DNA of 64,000 bases from Serpentinimonas maccroryi (GCF_000828915.1 NZ_AP014569.1:620001-684000), one strand, 5' to 3'. Positions 35,941 through 44,684 are shown, counted from the first letter of the stretch. The notes: generated from the sequence alone by a model not told the origin. Numbers and translations are program-made.

Positions 35941-36939
35941 TCAATCCGTCACCCCCAGAATCACACTCGAGGCCTTGAACAAGGCGCTGGCGCGCTGGCC
36001 GACGGCAAGCTGCATGTCGATGCAGCTCTGCTGCGTGATGATGGCCGCGAGGCTGGCGCTGCCCGACAGTTGCAGCACCACTTCGGCGTTCACGGCGCCG
36101 GGTGTGATGCGCATGATCGTGCCGCTCAGGCAGTTGCGGGCCGAATAGCGCGCCCGGCTGGGTTTGGCGGCGACAGCCTCGTTGTCGGCGGCGTCGTCAT
36201 CATCGGCGCACAGCAAGATGATGGATGAGGCCTTGACCAGCGCAAAGGCCTCGGTCCCGATCTGCAGCCCTAGGTTTTGCGTGCTCTCGCGCGTGAGCAG
36301 CGCCACCAGCGGCTGCGGTGCGCCGATGTCGAGTTCGATCAGGTCATTCACGGCGCCGGGCTCGATGCGCACCACACGCCCCAGAAACTGATTGCGGGCG
36401 CTGGTTTTCATGGTCATGCTCCTCAAAAGCAGGTAGTCGTCGGCCATGCCGCTGGCTTGGCGGCTCAGGTGCTCGACAAAGCGCCGGTGCTCGGCCTCGA
36501 GGCGGCGGTAGTTGACCACCAGTTGCCGGCCCCGGGGCGTCAAGCGGGTGCCGCCGCCGCCCTTGCCGCCGGTCAGGCGCTGCACCAGTGGCTCACCGGC
36601 CAAAGTGTTCATGGTGTCGATGGCGTCCCAGGCCGCTTTGTAGCTCAGCTGGGCCGCCTTGGCCGCGCGCGTGATCGAGCCCCAGGTGCCGATGTATTCG
36701 AGCAAAGCAATGCGGCCGGGGCCGCCGAAGTTGCGCTCGCCCGCCGTCATCCACACCAGCCCTTGCAGCTGCAGGGGGGCGGTGGGGGAGGCTTGGGTGG
36801 ATTGGGGTGCGGGTGGGGATGTGGGTTTTTGGGGGGGTGGTGGCGCGGGCGGAGCTTCGGTGTCAGGCGGCGCCGGTGCAGCGTGCGGGGTGCCTTGGCT
36901 GGGCTCGGTGCGCGGGGCGCGTGGTTTGCGCGGGCTCAT
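35941..36939 (-). CDS. modE: Molybdate-responsive regulator ModE
   Basis: 332 residues. A Pro-rich leader of ~55 residues (not typical) precedes a LysR-like winged helix (ALLEYIGTWGSITRAAKAAQLSYKAAWDAI, seen in parts) with LTPRGRQLV. Two TOBE/Mop molybdate-binding domains follow (SARNQFLGRVVRIEPGAVN and SARNCLSGTIMRITPGAVN). Molybdate-loaded ModE represses modABC. It overlaps modC by 4 bp and is the last gene of modABCE, so it is probably autoregulated. Confidence 0.93.
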   Translation of the reverse strand: MSPRKPRAPRTEPSQGTPHAAPAPPDTEAPPAPPPPQKPTSPPAPQSTQASPTAPLQLQGLVWMTAGERNFGGPGRIALLEYIGTWGSITRAAKAAQLSYKAAWDAIDTMNTLAGEPLVQRLTGGKGGGGTRLTPRGRQLVVNYRRLEAEHRRFVEHLSRQASGMADDYLLLRSMTMKTSARNQFLGRVVRIEPGAVNDLIELDIGAPQPLVALLTRESTQNLGLQIGTEAFALVKASSIILLCADDDDAADNEAVAAKPSRARYSARNCLSGTIMRITPGAVNAEVVLQLSGSASLAAIITQQSCIDMQLAVGQRASALFKASSVILGVTD

Positions 36940-37607
36940 GGAGCGCGGCCCGACCGGCCCTCGTGCAGGTGCAGCACCTCGTCGCCAAACAAGGCCACGT
37001 CTTGCGGGTCGTGGGTGATGAGCACCATCGGCACTTGCAGGCGCCGCTGCAGCGCGTCGAGTTCGGCGCGCATGGTCTGGCGCAGGTCGGCGTCGAGCGC
37101 GGCAAAGGGCTCGTCGAGCAACAAGGCGCGCGGCTCGGCCACCAGCGCGCGCGCCAAGGCGGTGCGCTGGCGCTGCCCGCCCGAGAGCTCGTGCGGGTAC
37201 TGGTGCGCCAGGGCCCCGAGTTCAAAGGCCTCGATCCAATACTCCACCGCCGGGTGGCGCGCACGGCGGCGCGGGTTCAGCCAGCCACGGGCGAGCGCAA
37301 AAGCGATGTTTTGGCGCACCGTCAGGTGCGCAAACAAGGCGTAATCCTGAAACACATAAGCCAGCCGGCGCGCCTGCGGCGGCAGAAAAACGCCGCTGGC
37401 CGCGTCGTACAGGGTCTGGCCGTCGATGCGCACATGGCCCGACTGCGGGCGCACCAAGCCGGCTATCGCCTTCAGGGTCTGGCTCTTGCCCGAGCCCGAG
37501 GGCCCGGCAATCACCACGCGCTGCGCCTGCGACTTGAGCTGCACGTCGAGCGTGAACACGCGCGTGCCCGATTGCAGCCGGTTGCGCAGATGAAAGTCGA
37601 GCAGCAT
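36936..37607 (-). CDS. modC: Molybdate ABC transporter ATPase (short form)
   Basis: 223 residues: an ABC ATPase with Walker A AGPSGSGKSQTLKAIAGL, Q-loop FQDYALFAHLTV, signature ELSGGQRQRTALARAL, Walker B ALLLDEPFAALD and switch His ITHDPQD. E. coli ModC is ~350 residues because of a C-terminal TOBE domain, which is absent here; molybdate sensing may rest on ModE alone. It lies 8 bp after modB. Confidence 0.92.
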   Translation of the reverse strand: MLLDFHLRNRLQSGTRVFTLDVQLKSQAQRVVIAGPSGSGKSQTLKAIAGLVRPQSGHVRIDGQTLYDAASGVFLPPQARRLAYVFQDYALFAHLTVRQNIAFALARGWLNPRRRARHPAVEYWIEAFELGALAHQYPHELSGGQRQRTALARALVAEPRALLLDEPFAALDADLRQTMRAELDALQRRLQVPMVLITHDPQDVALFGDEVLHLHEGRSGRAP

Positions 37608-37615
37608 GGCGGGCT

Positions 37616-38302
37616 CTAGTTCTGGTGGTGCGCCACGCGCCCCGGCATCAGGCGCGTGGCCGAGAGCAGCACCGCAATGCAGACGATGGAAGTGATCGCG
37701 GCCAGCACGTTGGCCATGTCGTCTTGCCCGGCCTGCACGGCCTCATAGACCGCGATCGACAGCGTCTGGGTCTGGCCCGGAATGTTGCCGGCGATCATCA
37801 GCGTGGCGCCAAACTCCCCCAGCGCGCGCGCAAAAGCCAGCAGCAGCCCGGCCATGATACCGCGCCAAGCCAGCGGCAGCGTGACGCGCAAAAACAGCGC
37901 CCATTCCGACACACCCAGCACACGCGCGGCCTGCTCGTACTGGCCCTCAACCGCCTCAAACGCGGCCCGGGCCGGCTTGAATACCAGCGGAAAGGTCACG
38001 ATCGCCGCCGCCAGCACCGCGCCCTGCCAAGTAAAAATCAGGTTGATGCCAAAGTGTTGATACAGCCACGCACCTATCGGGCCGCGGCTGCCCACCAGCA
38101 CCAGCAGGTAGTAGCCCAGCACCGTCGGTGGCAGCACCATCGGCAGCGTGCACAGGGTGTCGAGCAGCTCGCGCCCGACAAAGCGCTTGCGCGCCAGCAG
38201 CCAGCCCAGCGCCACGCCCAGCACCAGCGTGATCGCCGTGGCCCACAGCGCCACCTTGAGCGACAGGCGCAACACGATCCAGACGTCGGCTAGCGCATCC
38301 AT
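37616..38302 (-). CDS. modB: Molybdate ABC transporter permease
   Basis: 228 residues, five membrane helices, and the permease EAA-type loop ALGEFGATLMIAGNIPGQTQT that is diagnostic of ModB/CysTW-like permeases. The early LGWLLARKRFVGRELLDTLCTLPMVLPPTVLGYYLL block (parts) is also conserved. It forms the membrane channel with ModC. It sits between modA (27 bp) and modC (8 bp). Confidence 0.94.
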   Translation of the reverse strand: MDALADVWIVLRLSLKVALWATAITLVLGVALGWLLARKRFVGRELLDTLCTLPMVLPPTVLGYYLLVLVGSRGPIGAWLYQHFGINLIFTWQGAVLAAAIVTFPLVFKPARAAFEAVEGQYEQAARVLGVSEWALFLRVTLPLAWRGIMAGLLLAFARALGEFGATLMIAGNIPGQTQTLSIAVYEAVQAGQDDMANVLAAITSIVCIAVLLSATRLMPGRVAHHQN

Positions 38303-38329
38303 GAGCTTGGTGTGGGCGCTGCAGAGCGC

Positions 38330-39094
38330 TCAGGGTTGCAGAAAGCCGTGGCGCTGCAAAATCGCTTGGCCCGAGGGCGCGAGCACAAAGGCGATGAAAC
38401 GCTGCGCTGCCGCCGCGTTGGCCGAGTTGGCGCTGCGCACCGTGGGCGCAATCGGGTAGGTGATGGGCGTGGTGGTGGGCACCTGGAACGCCACCCGCAC
38501 CCGATCCGGCATGAGCGCGGCGTCGGTGGCATAGACAAAGGCGGCCTCGACCTCGCCGCGCGACACGTAGTTGAGCGATTGGCGCACATTCAGGGTAAAA
38601 ATTGCCTTGCCCGACAGCGCCGGCCACAGCCCAGCGGCCTCGAGCGCGCGCTGGGTGTAGCGCCCCACCGGTACGCTGTCCGGGTTGCCGATGGCCACCC
38701 GGCGCACGGCGGCTTGGGTCAAGTCGGGCAGGGTGCTCAGGTTCAGGCCGCTGTCGGCCGGCACCGCCAGCACCAGCAGGTTGCGTGTGAAATCGCGCCG
38801 CTGCTCGGCCACGATCAGGCCGCGCTGCTGTGCCAGATCCATGGTGAACTCGTCGGCGCTGGCAAACACATCCACCGGCGCGCCGCGGTCGATCTGCTGC
38901 AACAGCGCCCCCGAAGCGCCAAAGTTGAACACCACCCGCACATCCGGCTGCTGCGCCATGAAGGCGCGGCCGATGTCGTTGAAAGCGTTGGTCAGGCTGG
39001 CAGCCGCCGAGACCGTGATCTGCCCGGCGTGCGCGCCGGCGCTGGCGGCCAAAATGCTCACAATACAAAACAGACGACAGAGGAGGGCGCGCAT
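38330..39094 (-). CDS. modA: Periplasmic molybdate-binding protein
   Basis: 254 residues from MRALLCRLFCIVSILAASAGAHA, a Sec signal peptide of 23 residues; 50 upstream open codons are discarded. Mature ModA landmarks: ITVSAAASLTNAFNDIGRAF, FNFGASGALLQQIDRGAPVDVFASAD (parts), and VEAAFVYATDAAL near the C-terminus. ModA captures molybdate/tungstate for ModBC. It is the first gene of the operon and has a ModE-box palindrome about 110 bp upstream. Confidence 0.95.
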   Translation of the reverse strand: MRALLCRLFCIVSILAASAGAHAGQITVSAAASLTNAFNDIGRAFMAQQPDVRVVFNFGASGALLQQIDRGAPVDVFASADEFTMDLAQQRGLIVAEQRRDFTRNLLVLAVPADSGLNLSTLPDLTQAAVRRVAIGNPDSVPVGRYTQRALEAAGLWPALSGKAIFTLNVRQSLNYVSRGEVEAAFVYATDAALMPDRVRVAFQVPTTTPITYPIAPTVRSANSANAAAAQRFIAFVLAPSGQAILQRHGFLQP

Positions 39095-39449
39095 GGGGAC
39101 TCGCTTTCGTCGGGGTGGGGCCAGCGGTGGGGATTTCGGGGGAGGGGCTTTTGCAGGTTGGGTCCTGCAAAGCAGGGCGAGAAGGTCGGCCTGCTTTGCT
39201 CGCAGCGCAATATACCACGGTACATAACGCTTTTCGCATGCCATCTGCGCTACCGCATCAGCAAGCCGCGTGTAGGCCAGCAGGGCAGACGGGTTAATCG
39301 GGTATAAAAGGGTTCAGAACAGCTTGCGGGCTGTGAAGCTGTTTGAATCTCAATTTACTGGGGGCCTGAATCCGTGACTTCCCCCCTAAAACCCCCAAAC
39401 CCCCTGTTCCCACCAACAACCATGCCCCCAGCAGGTGCAAGCGTCTCAA
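39095..39449 (-). other. modA leader and IS1380 left flank
   Basis: No gene. It contains the modA 5' region with the ModE box, then from about 39294 the left side of a degraded IS1380-type element (tataaaagggttcagaacagc and a C-rich stretch before the transposase start). Confidence 0.5.
39206..39229 (-). promoter_or_regulatory. ModE-binding palindrome upstream of modA
   Basis: On the minus strand CGTTATGTA is separated by six bases (CCGTGG) from TATATTGCG. The two arms are near-mirror images and match the ModE consensus (CGnTATATA, gap, TATATAnCG). It lies 112 bp before the modA start, within the modA promoter region, as expected for molybdate repression by the ModE encoded at the end of this operon. 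Confidence 0.75.
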
Positions 39450-39809
39450 ATGGCTGACCCAGTCGAGTTCGTTGTCAAGAAGCTGCCCTACGACCTGAGC
39501 AGCCACGGTGGCTTGGCCTTGGTGGGGCGCTTGTTCAAGCGCATCAACCTGCCGGCCATGGTCGATCCCAAGTATCCATTGCGCTCTGGTATTGCCAACA
39601 GCGACATCCTCAAGTGCTACGTCGCCATGCTCACCTTGGGCAAGAACGACTTCGAAGCCGTCGAAGCCTTTCGCAAGCAGCGCTTTGCCCACCAAGCCTT
39701 GGGCCTGCGTGCTGTGCCCTCCAGCGCCACCTTGCGCCAGCGCTTTGACGCCATGGGCTGCGAATGGAGCGAACTGGCCGACTCGATCAACCGCGCCATC
39801 AAACGGAAG
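39450..39809 (+). pseudogene. IS1380 family transposase, N-terminal fragment
   Basis: From MADPVEFVVKKLPYDLSS the frame matches the start of IS1380 transposases: GLALVGRLFKRINLPAMVD, KCYVAMLTLGKNDFEAVEAF, LGLRAVPSSATLRQRFDA. It ends after about 120 codons at SINRAIKRK, where the sequence switches to the tail of the interrupted small membrane-protein gene. More than two thirds of the transposase, including the catalytic residues, is missing. Confidence 0.8.
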
Positions 39810-39956
39810 CAATCATGCGAGTTCGGTTGCTGGCCGCAATCATGCCCCAGGCAATGCAGGCGATCCACGCGGGGAAAAAAGCATCAAGGCCAAACCTAGC
39901 GTAAAAATCGACAGTATAAAAACCATAATATAAACGGCGGTCATGACGACCCCCCA
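39810..39956 (-). pseudogene. 3' part of a small membrane-protein gene split by an IS
   Basis: The minus strand gives GVVMTAVYIMVFILSIFTLGL, then, after a one-base frame change at a T6C4 run (about 39870-39880), FPAWIACIAWGMIAASNRT. This is the second half of the small two-helix family whose first half lies at 41774-41926. The intervening 1.8 kb is the IS3-type element. Confidence 0.7.
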
Positions 39957-40189
39957 TGTCAGAATACTTGTCGCCTCGATAGAACCCGGCTGTTCCTGAC
40001 TTCAAAGTCATGAACCTTGGTGGTAGGAGGCTGTGGAGCTTGTGGTCGAAGGTCGGTGCGGTGGGCAACGCGTCAGCGTTGTCCACGGCCAGCCGACCGG
40101 TGCGCGCAGCGCATCGTCCACAAATCCACAGCCTGCACTGGCGCCGGGTGGCACAGCACACACTCGGGGGCGAGTGAAGAGAGAACGAA

Positions 40190-40663
40190 GTGGCTCGATA
40201 CGGACAAGCATTCAAAAACCGCGTGGTAGCCCGGCTGCTGCCACCAGAGAGCGCCCCACTGGCGGCGCTGGCACAAGAGTTTGGCGTGAGCGCCGACACC
40301 CTAGAGCGCTGGCGCAGCGCCGCTTTGGCCCAGCCCGCGCAGCAGCGCAGTTGGACGGCGGCGGCGCGCCTCGAAGCGGTGATCAGCACAGCGGCGCTGG
40401 ACGAGGCAGCGCGCAGCGCCTGGTGCCGCCAGCACGGCCTGTACCCGCACGATCTGGCGCAGTGGCACAGCAGCGCTGCGCAGGCCCTGGCCAGCCCCGA
40501 GGAGGCCCGCGCCAGCCCGCAGCAGACCAAGGAAGACCGGCGGCGCATCAAAGAGCTCGAACGCGAGCTGCGCCGCAAGGACAAGGCCCTGGCCGAGACG
40601 GCAGCGCTGCTGGTGCTGTCAAAAAAAGTCGAGGCGATCTTCCACAAGGGCGCGGCCGAATGA
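40190..40663 (+). CDS. IS3-type transposase OrfA
   Basis: 157 residues. Two helix-turn-helix-like stretches (FKNRVVARLLPPESAPLAALAQEFGVSADTLERW, seen in parts) precede a charged coiled coil (EDRRRIKELERELRRKDKALAE, in parts) and the ending ALLVLSKKVEAIF, typical of OrfA proteins that bind IS ends. The start codon is GTG/ATG-ambiguous at 40190 (reads gtggctcgatacgg). It overlaps OrfB by 4 bp. Confidence 0.85.
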   Translation: MARYGQAFKNRVVARLLPPESAPLAALAQEFGVSADTLERWRSAALAQPAQQRSWTAAARLEAVISTAALDEAARSAWCRQHGLYPHDLAQWHSSAAQALASPEEARASPQQTKEDRRRIKELERELRRKDKALAETAALLVLSKKVEAIFHKGAAE

Positions 40664-41751
40664 TCGGCCTCGAAGATCGCCGCAGTTTGGCCCAAGACAT
40701 CCAAGCGGCTCACGCAGCCGGTGCACGGCTGCACAAGGCCTGCGAGGTTGCCGGCATTGACGTGCGCACCCTGCAGCGCTGGCGCGCCGGTGCGGGCTTG
40801 CAACGCGGCGACGGCCGCCCACAGGCCGTGCGGCCTACGCCCGGGCATGCCTTGAGCCCCGTCGAGCGTGAGCAGATCCTGCGTGTGGCCAACCAGCCGC
40901 GCTTTGCCGACATGCCCCCGGCGCGCATTGTGCCGGCCTTGGCCGACGAGGGCGTGTATCTGGCCAGCGAATCCAGCTTTCAGCGCGTGCTGCGCGCGCA
41001 TGGTCAGACGCAGCACCGCGGGCGCGCCAAGGCGCCGCGCGCCAGCCGCGCGCCAACCACCCACGTGGCCACGGCGCCGCGCCAACTGTGGTGCTGGGAC
41101 ATGAGCTACCTGCCGGCGCAGGTCACTGGGCGTTGGTTCTATCTGTACCTGATTCTGGACGTCTACAGCCGCAAGATCGTGGGCTTTGAAGTCCATGAGC
41201 GCGACGACTCCGTGCACGCCACGCAGTTGGTCAAGCGCACGGCGCTGGCCGAGGGCATCCACGCCTTGGACAACAAGCCCGTGCTGCACGGCGACAACGG
41301 CGCCACGCTCAAGGCCACCACCGTGCTGGCGATGCTGCACTGGCTGGGCGTCAAGCCCTCGTACTCGCGGCCCCGCGTCAGCGACGACAACGCCTTTGTG
41401 GAGAGCCTGTTTCGCACGGCCAAGTACAGGCCGCAGTATCCTGAAAAAGGGTTTGCCGACTTGCAGGCTGCGCGCCAGTGGGCGAGCGATTTCGTGCATT
41501 GGTACAACCATGAGCACCGCCACAGTGGCATCCGCTACGTCACGCCGGCGCAGCGCCATGCCGGACTGGACCAAGAGATTCTGCAAGCACGCCACGCCCT
41601 CTACGCCCAAGCCCGCGAAGACAACCCGCGGCGCTGGTCTGGCCCCACGCGCGACTGGTCACTCATCAAAACCGTCACCCTCAACCCTGAACGAACGGAG
41701 GTGCAAAACGCTGCCCTGACGCGCAGCATTACGCAGCCAATGGCTGCTTGA
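40660..41751 (+). CDS. IS3-type transposase OrfB (DDE integrase core)
   Basis: 363 residues from MIGLEDRRSLAQDIQAAH. An HTH_21-like region (ADMPPARIVPALADEGVYLASESSFQRVL, in parts) is followed by the rve integrase core: first Asp in LWCWDMSYLP, second in VLHGDNGATL, Glu in AFVESLFRTAKYRP, and the C-terminal WYNHEHRHSGIRYVTP. All catalytic residues are intact, so the element could be active. The ATGA overlap suggests coupled translation without the -1 frameshift of many IS3 members. Confidence 0.9.
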   Translation: MIGLEDRRSLAQDIQAAHAAGARLHKACEVAGIDVRTLQRWRAGAGLQRGDGRPQAVRPTPGHALSPVEREQILRVANQPRFADMPPARIVPALADEGVYLASESSFQRVLRAHGQTQHRGRAKAPRASRAPTTHVATAPRQLWCWDMSYLPAQVTGRWFYLYLILDVYSRKIVGFEVHERDDSVHATQLVKRTALAEGIHALDNKPVLHGDNGATLKATTVLAMLHWLGVKPSYSRPRVSDDNAFVESLFRTAKYRPQYPEKGFADLQAARQWASDFVHWYNHEHRHSGIRYVTPAQRHAGLDQEILQARHALYAQAREDNPRRWSGPTRDWSLIKTVTLNPERTEVQNAALTRSITQPMAA

Positions 41752-41773
41752 GGACGCGACAAGTTGCTTGACA

Positions 41774-41926
41774 TGTACCGACGATGCCGCCCACTACGGT
41801 CGAGTAAAACATGCCCAAAGGCCCGAGAAGCAGCGTCAAAAAGAACGCTGCCAAAAGAGATTTTTCTTGCACGTTGACGATTTTAATGGTCGTGGTGGGC
41901 GTGGCGCCGTTATCGTTGACAGTCAT
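41774..41926 (-). pseudogene. 5' part of a small membrane-protein gene split by an IS
   Basis: It starts MTVNDNGATPTTTIKIVNVQ, then KSLLAAFFLTLLLGPLGMFYSTVVGG, the first helix and GPLGMFYST motif of a small two-helix membrane protein family. The reading frame then runs into the IS3-type element. The rest lies at 39810-39956. Confidence 0.7.
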
Positions 41927-42086
41927 GGGGGGTTTCACCAGAAAAGTTAAGTGGATTGATGTGTTGGTTAGACAGACGAGAGTTTCGGGGGGGTTAAGGG
42001 GTGACCTACAGGTGGAATAAGCAAATCGCCAATCGCTGCCGCGCCACACCACGGAGAAATTATTGCACAAGTAAGCCGTCAAACAA

Positions 42087-43074
42087 GCCGTTGAAAAACT
42101 CCCCCACACCCGCCCCAGATTTGCTATCATATGCATCACGGCATCTTGCAGATATAAGAGATTTGCAATGAGAGGTGTGCAGAGCTTTCAAGGAGTCATG
42201 TTCAGCTACATCAGCCTTGAAGACCGGGTATCGCCCCAGCACCCCTTGCGCAAGCTGCGCGCGCTGGTCGATGCCTTGCTCGCCAGTATGAGCGCCGAGT
42301 TCGAAGCCGTGTATGCGCGCAAAGGCCGCCCTTCGGTACCGCCCGAGATGCTCTTGAAAGCCCTGCTGCGACTTCAAAGGCCAAGAGCGTACCAACGACA
42401 CCCATGCCAGCCGCACCGATGCCGATGCGCGCCTGTACAAGAAAGCCATGGGCGACAAGTCGCGGCTGTGCCACATGGGCCACATCCTGATGGACAACCG
42501 CAACGGCTTGGTGGTGGACGTCGAGATCACCCATGCCAACGGCACGGCAGAGCACCAAGCGGCGCTCAAGATGCTGGGGCGCCAAAGGCGCCGTGGGCGC
42601 AAGCAAACCGTGGGCGCCGACAAAAACTACGACTGCAAGGCCTTCGTGCAGGGCTGCCGCAAGCTGGGCATTACGCCCCATGTGCGGCCAAGAAGCAGCA
42701 CTCGGCCATCGATGGGCGCACCAAGCGGCATGCGGGCTACCAAACCAGTCTGAAGGTGCGCAAGCGCATCGAAGAGGCCTTTGGCTGGATCAAGACCGTA
42801 GGCGGACTGGCCAAGACCAAGCTCAAGGTTCAGGCCAAGCTGACTGGGCAGGCGCTGATGTGCTTTGCGGCCTACAACTTGGTGCGCATGGGCTCCATGG
42901 GTGGCTGGTGGGATGCGCATCATGCGTGATTCTGGGCCGAGGTGCGTCCAAAATGGGCGCATTGGCATGAAACGGGCCGCGAAAGGGGTTGCAAAGGCTG
43001 GAAAATGCGCTCTGCGGCGGCTCGAGAGCAACGCGGCAGGGGGCGGGCGGCTTTGGTTTGCACTTTTCAACGGC
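42087..43074 (+). mobile_element. IS5-type element, internally deleted
   Basis: 988 bp bounded by inverted repeats GCCGTTGAAAA (42087-42097) and TTTTCAACGGC (43064-43074). It contains a disrupted transposase gene. It is shorter than a typical element of this group, as expected from the internal deletion. Confidence 0.7.
42168..42929 (+). pseudogene. IS5 family transposase, deleted and frameshifted
   Basis: The N-terminus FSYISLEDRVSPQHPLRKLRAL and GRPSVPPEMLLKALLR is in one frame. The family's next ~100 residues are absent, and the sequence jumps to DFKGQERTNDTHASRTDADARLYKKAMGDK (in parts) and HMGHILMDNRNGLVVD in a second frame. Near 42690 the reading returns to the first frame (RTKRHAGYQTSLKVRKRIEEAFGWIKT, in parts). 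The gene cannot make a working transposase. Confidence 0.8.
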
Positions 43075-43113
43075 CTGCTAGACTCTGTAGCCACCCACCC
43101 ATGGTAAGGCCTC

Positions 43114-43998
43114 TTGGAAACGTTCATCCGCCAATCTGAAGGCCTGACACTGTGGGCCGAGACCTTTGGTGTTCCCAGCCACCCTGCCGTTTTGCTGGTG
43201 ATGGGCGCCACGGGTCAAGGGGTTTTCTGGCCCGAGCGTTTTTGCATACAGCTTGCGCAGAGCGGCCACTTCGTCATCCGGTACGACCACCGCGACACCG
43301 GTCGGTCTTCCGCGGTCAGCGCGCTGCATCCCTACACCTTGAACGCGCTCACCAGCGATGCGGTGGCGGTGCTGGACGGCTTGAACGTGGCGAAGGCCGC
43401 CGTGGTGGGTTTGTCCATGGGTGGGTTCATCGGCCAACTGATGGCGACCCAACATCCGCAGCGTGTCGAACGCCTCGTGCTGATGTCCACCACTGCGGAC
43501 CACCGCCCCTGCGTCGCCGCTTCCTTGGGGATTCCCACAACAAAGCTGCTGCGCCTGCCACCACCCACCTCGGCGTTTCAGGATTACATCAAGAAGGCTC
43601 GGCGACATCGCCCCAAAAGCGCAGACGACTTGTACGCCAGCGCCTACGATGCCTTGGCCGCGACCTACGCCGGGCCCAAGGGTTGCCCGACAGCCGAGGT
43701 CAAAGCCGCCATCCGTCTGGCATCTAGCCGAACGGACAACCTCATGGCTGCATTCAAGCACGGTTTGGCGGTGTCTGCTTCAAAGAACCGGCTCAAGCTC
43801 GTCAGGGATATACGGGTTCCGACGTTAGTCATTCATGGGCGCTTCGACCCCCTGTTTCCGCTGGAACATGGGCAGTACCTGGCCGAGAACATCCCCGGTG
43901 CCCAGATGTTGGTCCTGAACATGGGGCACTCGTTCATGTGGTCTTGGGACGACGAGGTCGGAGCAGCGGTGGAGGGCTTTCTCAGGTTGCCGCACTGA
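43114..43998 (+). CDS. Alpha/beta-fold hydrolase
   Basis: 294 residues from a TTG (METFIRQSEGLTLWAETFG). The fold is clear: LLVMGATGQG oxyanion region, YDHRDTGRSS, nucleophile elbow GLSMGGFIG (Ser), acid in IHGRFDPLFP and His in NMGHSFMW. The substrate is unknown; the relatives are esterases or epoxide-hydrolase-like proteins. It starts 40 bp after the right end of the IS5-type element, so its original promoter may be lost. Its 3' end overlaps a convergent truncated CIA30 gene. Confidence 0.85.
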   Translation: METFIRQSEGLTLWAETFGVPSHPAVLLVMGATGQGVFWPERFCIQLAQSGHFVIRYDHRDTGRSSAVSALHPYTLNALTSDAVAVLDGLNVAKAAVVGLSMGGFIGQLMATQHPQRVERLVLMSTTADHRPCVAASLGIPTTKLLRLPPPTSAFQDYIKKARRHRPKSADDLYASAYDALAATYAGPKGCPTAEVKAAIRLASSRTDNLMAAFKHGLAVSASKNRLKLVRDIRVPTLVIHGRFDPLFPLEHGQYLAENIPGAQMLVLNMGHSFMWSWDDEVGAAVEGFLRLPH

Positions 43999-44266
43999 GA
44001 ACCTTGATGTCCAAGCTGAAAGGCCCTTCCTGCGCATCGCCCAAGCGCAGGCAAGGGTTTCGAACCGAGGCAAAGCCGCCACCGTTCTCCATCGAGACGG
44101 TTCCTGCAAAGACCGCATACCCATCCGCATGAAAGCTCAGGCGGCTTTGCGACACACCGCCCATGATGCGGTCGTCAATCGGGGCCCAAGCCTCGACAGC
44201 ATCGGCTGAGCTGAAATCCACACAGAGGAGGCGCTCGTTTGTTTTTTTATCGCTGCACACGGTCAT
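43982..44266 (-). pseudogene. CIA30-like gene truncated at its 3' end
   Basis: 94 residues from the ATG at 44266. AWAPIDDRIMGGVSQSRLSF and FAGTVSMENGGGFASVRNP are the N-terminal hallmarks of the bacterial CIA30 (NDUFAF1-like) family. Members have about 160-180 residues, so the second half of the beta-sandwich is missing and the frame ends inside the alpha/beta hydrolase gene's tail. The start codon itself abuts a REP-like motif (44264-44279). Confidence 0.65.
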
Positions 44267-44279
44267 AGACCCCGATTTT
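44264..44279 (+). repeat. Isolated REP-like motif
   Basis: catagaccccgatttt, a degenerate form of the motif concentrated at 18.3-22.8 kb. It marks the join between the truncated CIA30 gene and an IS3 transposase fragment. Confidence 0.55.
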
Positions 44280-44465
44280 GACAAAGGAAACCCCCGTGAA
44301 TCGTTGTCACAGGCCCGGGAGTGCATTGTGCGCTGGCGGCAGGACTACAACGAGGTCAGGCCACACAGCAGCCCGGGGCGTATCCCGCCAGCACGATTCG
44401 TCCAACAGCACCGCCAGCCGCTGGCGGTGCTGCTGACCAACCTCAAAGACAAAAAATCGATTAAT
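44274..44465 (+). pseudogene. C-terminal fragment of an IS3 family transposase
   Basis: The plus frame reads SLSQARECIVRWRQDYNEVRPHSSPG (in parts) and IPPARFVQQH, the RxDYNxxRPHSSLG end of IS3-group OrfB proteins. The rest of the transposase is gone. It differs from OrfB at 40660, so it represents another element. Confidence 0.75.
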
Positions 44466-44576
44466 CTTCCACCCCCAGGACTTCTCCGAAACAATGGTAC
44501 GGTCAATGGGGGCAGGTCAGGTTGGGTAGTAACGTTTAAGAGCCCATACGCTGGCATTGCAGGTTCGATGCCCGAC

Positions 44577-44650
44577 CGCTGGCGGACGGTTATCGCCCGA
44601 AAAACCGGCTGTCTGGATTGGGTAGCACGCGTGCTGGTTGCTGCGGGTTA
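44577..44650 (+). repeat. Left copy of a ~70-bp direct repeat bracketing the defence block
   Basis: accgctggcggacggtta then cgcccgaaaaaccggct, ctggatt, tagcac and tgctgcggg align in order with 56600-56670 (about 80 percent identity by eye). It ends at the stop codon of the RelE-type toxin. Confidence 0.6.
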
Positions 44651-44684
44651 AGCGCCCAGCAGGCGGCGCGCAAGCACGGATGGC
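44638..44684 (+). repeat. 47-bp direct repeat at the toxin 3' end
   Basis: It matches 45710-45756 at 43 of 47 positions. On the minus strand both encode a toxin ending (PSVLARRLLGA-stop here). Confidence 0.85.

Larger units (their letters stand above)
39957..41773 (+). mobile_element. IS3-type insertion sequence, apparently complete
   Basis: 1817 bp with imperfect terminal inverted repeats: the left end TGTCAGAATACTTGTCGCC and the right end (as complement) TGTCAAGCAACTTGTCGCG match at about 14 of 19 positions. TG...CA ends and two overlapping transposase genes fit the IS3 superfamily. No exact target duplication directly abuts these ends; a GACGA occurs close outside both. It interrupts a small membrane-protein gene. 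Confidence 0.8.

Noticed and set aside
39950-41780. Target-site duplication of the IS3-type element
   Set aside because: No direct repeat abuts the TG...CA ends; the GACGA on both sides is a few bases away and may be chance.
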